A DNA stretch of 64,000 bases from Kordia sp965224175 (lineage in GTDB: Bacteria; Bacteroidota; Bacteroidia; Flavobacteriales; Flavobacteriaceae): the NCBI RefSeq assembly GCF_965224175.1, contig NZ_OZ245041.1, forward strand, positions 1,798,001-1,862,000, written 5' to 3'. Both the position numbers and the translations under genes were made by a program. Every line of letters starts with the position of its first letter. Positions within the stretch are counted from its first letter, which is position 1. Positions 54,914-63,893 of this stretch are shown here, in pieces. The notes under the pieces were generated by a model. The model did not search any database and was not told the origin of the DNA. It saw nothing but the letters and a program-made list of their open reading frames with translations.

Positions 54914-54946
54914 CAAATGTATAACCTTACTATAGTAAAATCCAAA
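54914..54946 (-). promoter_or_regulatory. Promoter of the Cys-less GG-leader peptide
   Basis: Minus strand: TTTG, 21 bases, TACATTTG; matches TTTG-N19-21-TAnnTTTG. The ATG follows 25 bases downstream. Confidence 0.6.
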
Positions 54947-55020
54947 TGAAATTATGAAATATTTATAAATTTTACATACAAAACAATAACTCAAACAACT
55001 TAATATCAAACGCTTAACAC

Positions 55021-56712
55021 TTAACCCTTATTTTTCAGCTGTCGAATAAAGAATGATGGTTTTATTCCTGTCTTTTTATAAAAAGCAGCTGAAAATGATT
55101 GTTGTGTCTTAAATCCGCATTCTTCTGCAATCGCTTTTATAGTATATTCTCTAAAAATAGAATTATTGGTAATTTGCTCTATAGCGTATTCAATTCGTAA
55201 CTGATTTAAATAGTTTGAGAAGTTTACCTTTTTTGTTTCATTGATGACTTTAGATAAGTAAGTTCCGTTCGTGTTTAACTCTTTTGCCAATTGCGGCAAC
55301 GTATATTTTTTCTTAACAAACTTATTGGTTGCTTCAAACTTTTCAAGTTTAGTCAAGATATCGTTCACTAAATCTTCAGACAGCTCTTTTATATTATTTT
55401 CTGTCACAGGAACCACTGACTTTTTCTCTGTTGCGAGTTCTTTTTTCTTTTGCTGTTCTTCTAATAGCTTGTGAAAACGTTTTTTATGAATCACTTGTTT
55501 TCTGAAGAAATAATATATCGCACCAGCAAAAGCCAACAATAATGATAATAATATTATGATAATGATATTATCTTGATCCTTAATCTCTCTAATGATTCTA
55601 TCTCTTTCTTTCTCTAGGATTTTATTATCATAATTTGTTACAATATCTTTTACCAAATCTTCGTAATTATGCTGAGAAATTTTACGAAATTTTATTTCCT
55701 GCGCCTGATAATGAGGAAGATTTACATTGTCTCCTTTTGCTGCATAATAATCTTTTATGTAATCGTAAGCATCTAGCAATTCTGGCATTACATCTTTTGT
55801 GACTTCTAGTATAGAATCTACTTTTATAAAATGATTGATGCTACTCTTTTTGAGGGCTTTATTGGTTTTTCCTAGAAATAGATGTGCAAATGCTAATGAA
55901 ATAATTTGACTTTCATCATTTTCAAACAATTCTTTTGCTCGAATCAAACTATCATATGCTACGTTGTAATCTTTCTTGAAGTATGAATTAATTCCAGAAT
56001 TTAACACAAAATAATCATAGCCAACCTTATCATTTGTCGCAATTGTATTTTTTATTCCTTTCTCTATATAATAGGTAGCAGAATCTAATTCTCCTGTATA
56101 GGTAAAGGCATGTGAAAGAGCAAATAATCCTCTGTTATAACGATGATTTGAATCTTTTTCTCCACTAGATTCTAAAAAATAAAGATACTTCTTAAATATT
56201 TTTTTAGATTCCTGATGACGCTGTATTGTATTTTTAATTAAACCTATATTAAGATTTATGGTTTGATGAAGTGCCGTATTTTCTTTTGCACGATCTAATC
56301 CTGTCGTAAAATTATCTAATGCTAATTTATATTTCCCAATTCGGTAATAATACCTTCCTTTTTGGTTGTATCCTTCGGCTGGAAATTTTTCATTATTCTT
56401 TAAATCTTTTGTTAGAAGTATAATACTATCACTATACTTTGTACACAAAATATCAGAATATTTTAAGAAGAATTCAGAATGATCTAAATATGCATTAGCG
56501 ACTTCAGAAGTGTTTTCTGTCTGCTTCGCTTTTTGCAATGCCACTTCTAGCTCGTGGTATCTTTTAGGATTAGTTTTAATAGCAATACTTTCGTTTTGAG
56601 TAGAATCAATCTTGTCTTTTGCAGTAGAGTTTTGTGCAACCATAGCAATACAAAAAAGCTGCAATACTACTGTAAACATTGATATTTTAAATGTTTTTCT
56701 TTTACGAATCAT
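55021..56712 (-). CDS. Membrane-bound TPR-AraC transcription regulator
   Basis: 563 aa. An N-terminal signal/anchor (MFTVVLQLFCIAMVAQNS region) leads into a periplasmic stretch of TPR repeats (residues about 60-370, e.g. GRYYYRIGKYKLALDNF, ALSHAFTYTGELDSATYY). One transmembrane helix follows (IIIIILLSLLLAFAGAIYYFF), then a basic linker and a C-terminal AraC HTH pair (YTLPQLAKELNTNGTYLSKVI, YTIKAIAEECGFKTQQSFSAAF). This is the one-piece sensor-regulator layout common in Flavobacteriaceae. It is divergent from the exporter gene, 447 bases away, and may control it. Confidence 0.9.
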   Translation of the reverse strand: MIRKRKTFKISMFTVVLQLFCIAMVAQNSTAKDKIDSTQNESIAIKTNPKRYHELEVALQKAKQTENTSEVANAYLDHSEFFLKYSDILCTKYSDSIILLTKDLKNNEKFPAEGYNQKGRYYYRIGKYKLALDNFTTGLDRAKENTALHQTINLNIGLIKNTIQRHQESKKIFKKYLYFLESSGEKDSNHRYNRGLFALSHAFTYTGELDSATYYIEKGIKNTIATNDKVGYDYFVLNSGINSYFKKDYNVAYDSLIRAKELFENDESQIISLAFAHLFLGKTNKALKKSSINHFIKVDSILEVTKDVMPELLDAYDYIKDYYAAKGDNVNLPHYQAQEIKFRKISQHNYEDLVKDIVTNYDNKILEKERDRIIREIKDQDNIIIIILLSLLLAFAGAIYYFFRKQVIHKKRFHKLLEEQQKKKELATEKKSVVPVTENNIKELSEDLVNDILTKLEKFEATNKFVKKKYTLPQLAKELNTNGTYLSKVINETKKVNFSNYLNQLRIEYAIEQITNNSIFREYTIKAIAEECGFKTQQSFSAAFYKKTGIKPSFFIRQLKNKG

Positions 56713-57018
56713 GAATGGTTAGTGTATGATGTGTACGTGTAACTTAGGGTAAGTTTTTTAACACTTGTAAGTTACTCATTTTTTATAAAAATTTATGAAA
56801 GATTTATAAATCGTGAATAGCTTCTCTTGTTTTTAGGCAAACTTTACGCTTACATTTACAGTAATAAAAATGATTAAACTATTCAGAAAGCATATGGAGT
56901 TTTCATAACAAACTTCGTAGAAGAAGATCTGAATTATTTACACTCTAAGAGACACATTTAATAGAGTTTTGCCGATTTCTTTATGAAATGTATAGTTTGT
57001 GAATATTTAGATTGACGA

Positions 57019-57038
57019 ATACTTTTTTAAAAAAGTAT
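57019..57038. repeat. Perfect 20-bp palindrome
   Basis: ATACTTTTTTAAAAAAGTAT, 3 bases before a larger foldback. Could be an operator for the neighbouring regulator or a DNA bend. Confidence 0.55.
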
Positions 57039-57040
57039 GG

Positions 57041-57096
57041 TTGTTGATTAACGAGCTACTAGTTGTCCTACCAAACAGCTAGTAGCGTATCAACAA
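57041..57096 (+). promoter_or_regulatory. Two-step inverted repeat upstream of exporter
   Basis: TTGTTGAT (57041-57048) pairs with ATCAACAA (57089-57096) and, nested inside, GCTACTAG (57055-57062) pairs with CTAGTAGC (57079-57086), around a 16-base loop. There is no T run, so it is not a normal terminator. It ends 63 bases before the exporter ATG, within the likely leader. Confidence 0.55.
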
Positions 57097-57159
57097 AATT
57101 AAAATCAGCAGGAATTTATGGTATAAATAGTAGTTGTTCAATCTTTAACTTTCAAGATA

Positions 57160-59019
57160 ATGAAACTTAACAATATTATATATATTTTAATTTTAGCAAT
57201 TTTGATTTTGGCATTTGGAATTATATACCAAGTGATTCAATCAGTAACGATTGATGAAAATTCTGAAAAGTTCAATAAGCGACATGAGCTGAGAAAAAGA
57301 TGGTTTTTAAATATTTTAAAGCCAGATCATAAAACGATAGGCTACAGTATTCTTTTAGGAATTTGTATTGCCGTTTTAGGAATGAGTATTGCCGTTTTTG
57401 CACAACAACTTATTGATAACATATTACCTTCAAAAGATACGAGTTCACTTATTTTCAGCATTATTATTGTTACTGCTTTGTTGTTGATAAAAGTATATTT
57501 TACAACTATTCGTGATGGCTTTTTAATTTCGCAAAGCAAAAATGTAAACAATCGAATTATTGATCGATTTTATACTTCGTTGTTAAGTTTACCTAAACCG
57601 TTCTTTGATACGCAAAAGATTGGAGAATTAGTAGCTAGATTCAACGATACACAACGCATTCAAAATGTAATTAAAGTTGTTGTTGGAAACGTAGTTATCA
57701 ATTCGCTAGTTTCCATTGTATCACTTGGTTTTTTATTTTACTATTCTTGGCAAATTGGCTTGATTGCTTCTATTAGTTTGCCTTTTTATTTTCTTTTAAT
57801 GTATGCCTTTAATACAAAAATTATTGTAGCACAAAAAGAAATCATGCACAGTTGTACGGACAATGAAAGTAATTATATCAGTTCGTTACAAAATATATCA
57901 ATCATAAAAAATACCAATAGACAAAGTGTTTTTCAAAAATTAAATAGACGTATTTACGGAAATTTTCAAGATAAGATATTTCAATTAGGCAAAATCAATG
58001 TTCGATTATCATTGTTTTCAAGTGTATTTGGCGTGTTATTTTTAATGAGTGTTTTACTGTATAGTTCACTGCAAGTATATAATGAAGTTATGCTTATTGG
58101 CGAATTGACAGCTGTATTATGTATTGCGTTTACCTTACTGCCATCGGTAGCGAGTTTAGCTTTAGTTGCTATTCCTATTAACGAAGCAAAAGTAGCGTTT
58201 GACAGAATGCACGAGTTTATTGCTCTGGAAGAAGAAGCCACAGGAAAAACGCCTTTGACTAAATTTAAATCCTTAGAAATAAAAGATGTTTCCTTTAGTT
58301 TTTCTGGCAAAAAGCAAGTATTAAATAATATAAATATTAAAATATTAAAAAAGCAATGTGTTGCTATTGTTGGAGAAAGCGGCTGTGGAAAAAGTACTTT
58401 GAGCCAAATCATGCAAAAATTTTACACACATACAAAAGGGGAAATTTTAGTCAACAAAGAAATTCCACTAAAGCAAGTTTTAACAAAAGACTGGCGAAAT
58501 ATAATAGGCGTTATTCCACAAGAAGTTCCTATTTTCCCAAATACTGTTTTTGATAATATTGTACTGGGAGAAGAAGATACGCTTCAAAATGTAGATGCAT
58601 TTATTACAGAATATGGCTTTGAAAATTTTATTAAGAGTTTACCCAAAGGTTACGCCACTATGCTTGGAAAAGGTGGTATGAATTTATCAAACGGGCAAAA
58701 GCAAGTATTGGCATTAATTAGAGTCCTTTACAAAAAACCGCAATTGCTTATTTTAGATGAATTTACTGCAACCATGGACAAGAAAACAGAACTCTTTGTC
58801 TTTGAATTATTGAAACAATTAAAATCAAAAATCACCATTATTTTTATTTCGCATCACTTACATTATTTAAAGCAAATTGCTGACGAAATTTATGTAATTC
58901 AAGAAGGCGAAACCAAAGTACATGGCAATCATAAAACATTATTAAAAACACCAAATTTCTACAGTGACTTTTGGGAAAAGATACTCAAGACACCAGAACC
59001 TGTAAATTACATATCATGA
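57160..59019 (+). CDS. ABC exporter (bacteriocin-exporter-like, no C39 domain)
   Basis: 619 aa. An N-terminal helix (NIIYILILAILILAFGIIYQVI) is followed by the six-helix exporter domain (from about residue 50: WFLNILKPDHKTIGYSILLG) of the type found in peptide exporters, and by the ATPase with Walker A GESGCGKST, signature NLSNGQKQ (instead of LSGGQ) and Walker B LLILDEF. The cysteine peptidase domain (C39) that normally removes GG leaders is missing; only about 50 residues precede the membrane domain. It may export GG peptides processed by a separate protease, or another substrate. No partner HlyD-type gene is nearby. Confidence 0.88.
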   Translation: MKLNNIIYILILAILILAFGIIYQVIQSVTIDENSEKFNKRHELRKRWFLNILKPDHKTIGYSILLGICIAVLGMSIAVFAQQLIDNILPSKDTSSLIFSIIIVTALLLIKVYFTTIRDGFLISQSKNVNNRIIDRFYTSLLSLPKPFFDTQKIGELVARFNDTQRIQNVIKVVVGNVVINSLVSIVSLGFLFYYSWQIGLIASISLPFYFLLMYAFNTKIIVAQKEIMHSCTDNESNYISSLQNISIIKNTNRQSVFQKLNRRIYGNFQDKIFQLGKINVRLSLFSSVFGVLFLMSVLLYSSLQVYNEVMLIGELTAVLCIAFTLLPSVASLALVAIPINEAKVAFDRMHEFIALEEEATGKTPLTKFKSLEIKDVSFSFSGKKQVLNNINIKILKKQCVAIVGESGCGKSTLSQIMQKFYTHTKGEILVNKEIPLKQVLTKDWRNIIGVIPQEVPIFPNTVFDNIVLGEEDTLQNVDAFITEYGFENFIKSLPKGYATMLGKGGMNLSNGQKQVLALIRVLYKKPQLLILDEFTATMDKKTELFVFELLKQLKSKITIIFISHHLHYLKQIADEIYVIQEGETKVHGNHKTLLKTPNFYSDFWEKILKTPEPVNYIS

Positions 59020-59059
59020 AAAAGAAAAATAAGTAGTTAGTATACAAGTTCAAAATGGG

Positions 59060-59167
59060 GATGAGAGATCAACACATGATGCGTTAATTTTTTTCATTAA
59101 GTTTTTAATTTTTCACGCTCGGCACCTGGGAAGGCTGAGCAAGTGCAAAATGTGTTATCTCTCTTAT
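59060..59167 (+). ncRNA. Candidate structured RNA
   Basis: GAGAGATC-AACACAT-GATGC (59063-59082) pairs with GC-AAA-ATGTGTT-ATCTCTC (59144-59163). Inside, CACGCTCGGC (59114-59123) pairs with GCTGAGC-AA-GTG (59134-59145). Outer and inner stems together give an elongated hairpin with an open bubble. A 6S-type or other Bacteroidota RNA (for example the 6S-Flavo or Flavo-1 models) is possible, but I cannot check the model. Confidence 0.5.
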
Positions 59168-59169
59168 TT

Positions 59170-59190
59170 TTAGGTTTAGGGGAAACCTAA
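59170..59190 (+). ncRNA. Second hairpin of the structured-RNA region
   Basis: TTAGGTTT-AGGGG-AAACCTAA, 8-bp perfect stem, between the long hairpin and the terminator. Confidence 0.45.
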
Positions 59191-59208
59191 TGCATTATTT
59201 TTAGGCTG

Positions 59209-59248
59209 GCAAAGCGGTAAGGGTGACGTCTACCGCTTTGCTTTTTTT
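59209..59248 (+). terminator. Terminator of exporter/structured RNA region
   Basis: GCAAAGCGGTA / TACCGCTTTGC with loop AGGGTGACGTC and seven T's. Confidence 0.85.
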
Positions 59249-59257
59249 ATAATATAT

Positions 59258-59371
59258 ATGATGAATCAGGAAAAATTATTGTTTTTAAAAGGCTTTATTA
59301 TAGGATTTTTAAGTGCTATTATCGTAATTATAACTTTTGCGGGAATCTGTCTGTATTTTTTAAATTCATGA
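59258..59371 (+). CDS. Possible 37-aa single-helix membrane protein
   Basis: MMNQEKLLFLKG leads into a hydrophobic helix (FIIGFLSAIIVIITFAG) and the frame ends after YFLNS. It follows the terminator by 10 bases. It may be a real small membrane protein or only an open frame; there is no supporting context. Its end overlaps the convergent broken membrane gene by six bases. Confidence 0.3.
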   Translation: MMNQEKLLFLKGFIIGFLSAIIVIITFAGICLYFLNS

Positions 59372-59856
59372 TGATAATGCATTCTTGTATGCTGTTATCA
59401 TTTTAATTGCTTCCACTAATGACACATTAAATTCTGATTCAGGAATTACAGCTGGACTTGCAAAACGTCGTATGTTTGATTTCATAATTCCCTTGATGAA
59501 ACTGTTTTATTCGCAAAAAAAGCTTCTAGATTGTTTATTTTAACTACCAAAGCGGTAAAATTAATTCCATCTTTTATTTCAAATCCTTCAATTAATTCCC
59601 AAGGAATCACTCATATTCCATTTACGTTGCTTTTAATGCCTTTCTCATTCACAATAACTGTTGATTTGTTAGCCATAAAAAAGTATAGTAAATATAACTC
59701 TATCGCAATTACAAATCCCATTGACACACACACAACTGCATAAGGTAAATAATAAATAAGTACGAACGCCATAAGCATTGTAAAAGATGAAAACACCATT
59801 TTTCGCTTTCGTCGCTTTGGATTTTTATAAAAAATTAATGGCTCTAGCATTCTCAA
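59366..59856 (-). pseudogene. Broken two-helix membrane protein (STM3941-like)
   Basis: From ATG 59856 the frame gives 81 aa with two transmembrane helices (basic start KNPKRRKRKMVFSSF, then VLIYYLPYAVVCVSMGFV) and stops at TGA 59613-59611. The same frame continues past the stop with VIPWELIEGFEIKDG..., then a shift leads to MKSNIRRFASPAVIPESEF...AYKNALSS ending at 59366. The three pieces add up to about 164 aa and have the order of STM3941-type membrane proteins (helices, a W-x-x-I beta segment, a SPxxI-xxxS C-terminus). So one nonsense codon and one frameshift have killed the gene, unless sequencing errors are to blame. Confidence 0.6.
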
Positions 59857-60014
59857 TTCGTATAAATTCTATCTAAATATATTTATAATTTTCGAAATTG
59901 ATTGTTGAGGTTCTCTGTATAATTAAGAAAGCGTATTATTGCAATTCATAACTTAGATTTAAACTACTTGTATAAATTTATCAAGAAATTTGCTATCAAT
60001 TTAAGATAACTAAC

Positions 60015-61340
60015 ATGAAGAAGAACTTTTTTACTGTATTGTGTTTACTTTTCACTTTTGTAAGTATCGCACAACAAAATCTATTACAATCTGGACCAAT
60101 GGTTGGATATTCAGATTTTAGAGAAGCGTTGATTTGGGTACAAACCACAGCACCTGCAAACGTAAAAATAGGATATTTTACAGAAGGTGAAACCGAAAAA
60201 TTCACAGAAACAGTTTCAACAACTACGCAAGGAGATTTGATTGCTAAATTGACTCCAAATGAAGTTGATTATGGAAAAACATATACATACAAGTTATATA
60301 TCAATGATGTATACATTCCACGTGATTATAAATTAGAGTTTCAAACACAAACTTTATGGCAGTTCCGTACAGATCCACCAAATTTTAAAATTGCTTTAGG
60401 TTCTTGTAGTTTTATTAATGAAAAAAAAGACGATCGTCCGAAACCTTACGGTGGAAAATATCAAATTTTCAATTCAATTCTTGATAAAAATCCTGATTTA
60501 ATGTTATGGGTTGGAGACAATATGTATTTACGAACACCTGATTTTATGACAAATACAGGAATTCGCCATCGATACAGACATACACGCGCCACCAAAGAAT
60601 TACAAGCTTTGCTAGGAAGTGTTCATCATTACGCCACTTGGGATGATCATGATTTTGGTCCAAATGATGCAGATCGTAGTTATGTAAATAAAAAGCTTAC
60701 AGAACAAACATTTAATGATTACTGGGGAAATTTAAATACAAATGCTGCCGGAAATGGCGGTGTTATGCAACATTTTGCTTGGAATGATGTGGAATTCTTC
60801 ATGCTAGATGATCGGTACCACAGAGCGCCAAATAGAGATCCAAATAAAGACAAAGCATATTTAGGAAAACAACAACTAGATTGGCTTATTGACGCTTTAA
60901 CTAGCAGTAGAGCAACCTTTAAAGTAATTATTAATGGCGGACAAGTAATTAGTGATGTTGCTAAATTTGAAAACTATGCAACATACCCAACAGAACATGC
61001 TGAATTATTAAAACGCCTAAATGACTCAAGAATTGAAGGTGTTATATTTATAAGTGGTGACAGACATCACACAGAAATTTCAAGATTGGAACGCAAAGAT
61101 GCGTATCCATTAATTGATATCACTTGTTCTCCACTTACCGCAGGAACTCACAGTCCAAGAGATGAAGGGAATACAAGACAAGTACAAGGAAAAACATTTT
61201 ACAATCGTAATTTTGGAATCATTGATGTTTCTGGAAAACGAAGAGAACGCACACTGTTACTAACAATTTACGATTCTGACGGAAATAAAGCTTTTGACTA
61301 CACCATAAAAGCTCAAGATTTACGCTATCCAAGAAAGTAA
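60015..61340 (+). CDS. PhoD-like alkaline phosphatase/phosphodiesterase
   Basis: 441 aa with a signal peptide (MKKNFFTVLCLLFTFVSIAQ). An N-terminal Ig-like domain (QSGPMVGYSDFREALIWVQT) precedes the metallophosphatase core: IALGSCSFINE, DLMLWVGDNMYLR, ATWDDHDFGPNDADRS, VEFFMLDDRYHR, FISGDRHHTEISRLE. These are the metal and phosphate-site motifs of PhoD-family enzymes. It would release phosphate from esters outside the cytosol. It stands alone with its own terminator. Confidence 0.92.
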   Translation: MKKNFFTVLCLLFTFVSIAQQNLLQSGPMVGYSDFREALIWVQTTAPANVKIGYFTEGETEKFTETVSTTTQGDLIAKLTPNEVDYGKTYTYKLYINDVYIPRDYKLEFQTQTLWQFRTDPPNFKIALGSCSFINEKKDDRPKPYGGKYQIFNSILDKNPDLMLWVGDNMYLRTPDFMTNTGIRHRYRHTRATKELQALLGSVHHYATWDDHDFGPNDADRSYVNKKLTEQTFNDYWGNLNTNAAGNGGVMQHFAWNDVEFFMLDDRYHRAPNRDPNKDKAYLGKQQLDWLIDALTSSRATFKVIINGGQVISDVAKFENYATYPTEHAELLKRLNDSRIEGVIFISGDRHHTEISRLERKDAYPLIDITCSPLTAGTHSPRDEGNTRQVQGKTFYNRNFGIIDVSGKRRERTLLLTIYDSDGNKAFDYTIKAQDLRYPRK

Positions 61341-61347
61341 TTACAAA

Positions 61348-61380
61348 TAAACCGCTAGCAAAAACTAGCGGTTTTCTTTT
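61348..61380 (+). terminator. Terminator of PhoD-like gene
   Basis: AACCGCTAG-CAAAAA-CTAGCGGTT plus T's. Confidence 0.85.
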
Positions 61381-61401
61381 ATAATTTAATAGCTTTGTTG
61401 A

Positions 61402-61908
61402 ATGATATTAGCAATAGACATTCACTACAAAGAAACCTATGCAAAAGCTGTTTGCGTAGCATTTGATTGGGCAGACGAAACAGCAACTCAAATATATACT
61501 GCAAAAATTGAGGAAGTTGAACCGTATGTTTCTGGTGAATTTTACAAACGTGAATTGCCTTGCATACTAGAAGTCTTAAAACAAGTGAATCTCGACGAAA
61601 TAGAAGCTATTATTATTGACGGACATGTATTTGTTCATAATGATGGGAAATATGGCTTAGGCGGTTATCTATGGGAAGCTTTAGATCAAAAAATGCCAAT
61701 AATAGGTATAGCCAAAAAATCATTCATTCATACCGAAAAAGTGGCTACACCAATTACTCGTGGAACGAGCGAAAGTCCATTATTTATTTCTTGTATCGGA
61801 ATAGACAAAGAAATTGTTTTAGAAAAAGTAAAATTATTCCATGGAGAACATCGTATGCCTACAATTCTAAAACTAGCTGACACCATCACAAGGATTGAAA
61901 CTCCATAA
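61402..61908 (+). CDS. Endonuclease V-like protein, short form
   Basis: 168 aa against about 220 for typical EndoV, which cuts DNA near deaminated adenine (inosine). The acidic catalytic positions seem kept: D6 in LAIDIHY, E51 in FYKRELP and D73 in IIIDGHVF. The usual PYxPGFLxFRE is PYVSGEFYKRE, and the HPR of GxAHPR is replaced (VHNDGKYGLG). GIAKKSF and the Gly-rich middle fit the family. Length and changes suggest a diverged enzyme with altered substrate. Cytosolic. Confidence 0.75.
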   Translation: MILAIDIHYKETYAKAVCVAFDWADETATQIYTAKIEEVEPYVSGEFYKRELPCILEVLKQVNLDEIEAIIIDGHVFVHNDGKYGLGGYLWEALDQKMPIIGIAKKSFIHTEKVATPITRGTSESPLFISCIGIDKEIVLEKVKLFHGEHRMPTILKLADTITRIETP

Positions 61909-62102
61909 TTATCAAACACTTACAATACACTTTCACACTTACTTTTTTACTTCACACATAGTATTTTCTTAACTTTCTATCGTAAGTAATTGTATGCCTG
62001 CAGTATAAATCAAGTATTTATACGCTAGTATATATCTATTCTTTTTATGAAATTTGAATTATCAAATTACACCTTAACACCAACCATATTAATAACAAAA
62101 CA

Positions 62103-63590
62103 ATGAAGACTTTATTCAAAACCATTGCACTGCTTTGTGTAACTATTCTATTTCTAACTTCTTGTGAAGAAAAAAAGAAAGACAAACAAAATGAAGATAC
62201 TGAAACTTCTTCTTCTAATGCAAATGCTCAAACAACCTACGATTTAGCTGAAGTCAACACAAAACCAACTCCTTGCGAATGTGATTCTAGTTGGTTTCCT
62301 CACGCTAATACACAAGCACCAGCAGAAGGCGCAGATAGTCCTTTTGCTGCTAGTGAAACAACAAACTGTATTTTTCACCAATGGTCATGGCAAAAATTCT
62401 TGTGGCTCACTGTACCTGCAAGCGCAAGTGACACAACTCCTCTATTTTTAAGAGATAGCAGTATCAACCAAGTTGATCCTTTTATGAACCCAGTAACGGT
62501 TCCATCTGGGACAAAAGTTGTACTATCGGCTTCGGAAGAAGGACAAGCTGGATCTGGCGGAATTTTAAAATCAAATCCAAACTTTAACACGAATGGTAAG
62601 GAAGGAACCGTGTACTATGCCATTTTTATGAATTCTACTATGTACGATTCTGCTAAAAAATATGCTGCTGAATTGGTTAGTCAAAAATTAGATTCAGCAA
62701 ATTCAAAAACATTTCCTGTAGGATCACTTGAATTGAAAACATCTTGGATTTCTACAGATGTGATTCCTGAAGAAGACCTTCCAAATTACTACACAACTAA
62801 TGCGAGCTTGGACGGAACTACTACAGAAGTTGCCATGTTAGGAATGCATGTTGTAGGAGTTGTAGAAAATCATCCAGAATTTATTTGGGCAACCTTTGAA
62901 CACAATAATCTTGCTCCTGCTTTCGATTGGAGCAAAGGAACTGCTAGCGCTGATTCACAAATGCTATTATTCAAAGAAGGTAGTGTCTCTAATATTGATG
63001 GAATATATTGGGACTCCAAAACTGGAGCGCCGACAGCTGCAAGTGAAGCATATACACTTTTTGAATATGGAGTCCCAAGAGTGAAAGGCGCACCAACTAA
63101 AAACTTTATGAAAACAAGTCAGTCGGAGCCAAAAAATTTCAATAACATTAAAGAGATTAATACATGTGTTGCTGGAAAATTAGACGACGTATGGAATAAT
63201 TATGCTTATGATGGTTCGATTTGGATTAATACAGATGGTTTAACTCCTGAAGAACAAGTTGCTTTACTTAAAGAAGAAGGTTTTGGTTTAGGAAGTGCAA
63301 CGCCAGGATCGGTAGCAAGAGGTTCTTTGAACTCTGCCAATATTTCTATGGAAACGTATACACAAACATTTAATACAAGCTTATCAAGTATTGATGCAAG
63401 TAACTTGGCAAATTGCTTATCCTGCCACAATGCAAAGAGTTTCAGTGGAAGTCAGCCAACATCACCTTTATATCTAAGTCACGTATTTAATGGCTATCTA
63501 GAACATCAAAAAGGAACATCTAAAGACGAGATTAATCAAATGAAAATGCAAGATTTTCAAAACACTTTCCTTAAAGAAGAAAAGAAGTAG
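62103..63590 (+). CDS. Lipoprotein with a CxxCH haem-binding motif
   Basis: 495 aa. MKTLFKTIALLCVTILFLTSC is a lipoprotein signal. The body has no family I know, with HQWSWQKFLWLTVPAS near residue 95 and LDDVWNNYAYDGSIWIN in the second half. Near the end is C438-LS-C441-H442 (NLANCLSCHNAKSF), a c-type haem attachment motif, followed by LYLSHVF whose region has no clear axial Met. One haem would be bound outside the cytosol; redox or sensing role unknown. Confidence 0.8.
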   Translation: MKTLFKTIALLCVTILFLTSCEEKKKDKQNEDTETSSSNANAQTTYDLAEVNTKPTPCECDSSWFPHANTQAPAEGADSPFAASETTNCIFHQWSWQKFLWLTVPASASDTTPLFLRDSSINQVDPFMNPVTVPSGTKVVLSASEEGQAGSGGILKSNPNFNTNGKEGTVYYAIFMNSTMYDSAKKYAAELVSQKLDSANSKTFPVGSLELKTSWISTDVIPEEDLPNYYTTNASLDGTTTEVAMLGMHVVGVVENHPEFIWATFEHNNLAPAFDWSKGTASADSQMLLFKEGSVSNIDGIYWDSKTGAPTAASEAYTLFEYGVPRVKGAPTKNFMKTSQSEPKNFNNIKEINTCVAGKLDDVWNNYAYDGSIWINTDGLTPEEQVALLKEEGFGLGSATPGSVARGSLNSANISMETYTQTFNTSLSSIDASNLANCLSCHNAKSFSGSQPTSPLYLSHVFNGYLEHQKGTSKDEINQMKMQDFQNTFLKEEKK

Positions 63591-63596
63591 CTGACT

Positions 63597-63660
63597 AAAC
63601 AATTAAAAATATTTCGACGCAAGTGTTGGAGCATTTAAATCTCGATTAACGAGCAAAATA
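63597..63660. repeat. Dispersed intergenic element, copy B
   Basis: Same block order as 52223-52290: AAACAATTAAAAATATTT, GCGCAA-like CGACGCAAG, GGAGCATTTAAATCTCGATTA, CGAGCAAAATACCT. The palindrome centre is CTCGATTAACGAG. Both copies lie just after the last codon of a gene or its terminator. Confidence 0.65.
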
Positions 63661-63670
63661 CCTACAAATA

Positions 63671-63768
63671 AAAAGAGAATCCTCAGGGCAAAGGATTCTC
63701 TTTTTATTTTTAATACAATTTATCAGATTGTTAAATACCGTAATACTAAATATTATGATGTAAATATA
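63671..63768 (-). ncRNA. Possible small RNA unit, copy 1
   Basis: Read on the minus strand: a -7-like TATATTTA (63768-63761), about 50 bases with hairpin AACAAT-CTGATA-AATTGT, then the hairpin GAGAATCCT / AGGATTCTC (63675-63700) with T's on the far side. The plus strand also has a T run, so the hairpin could instead be a plain bidirectional terminator for the lipoprotein gene. Confidence 0.4.
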
Positions 63769-63893
63769 GTCGTATAAAGTACTCTTTATTTACAAAGTCG
63801 ATCAATTATGAGGATAATATAGACGAATGGTCAATTTTATGCGATAACAGTATCATATTTATCTAAAATATATGATTTCAAAAATGTCTATAA

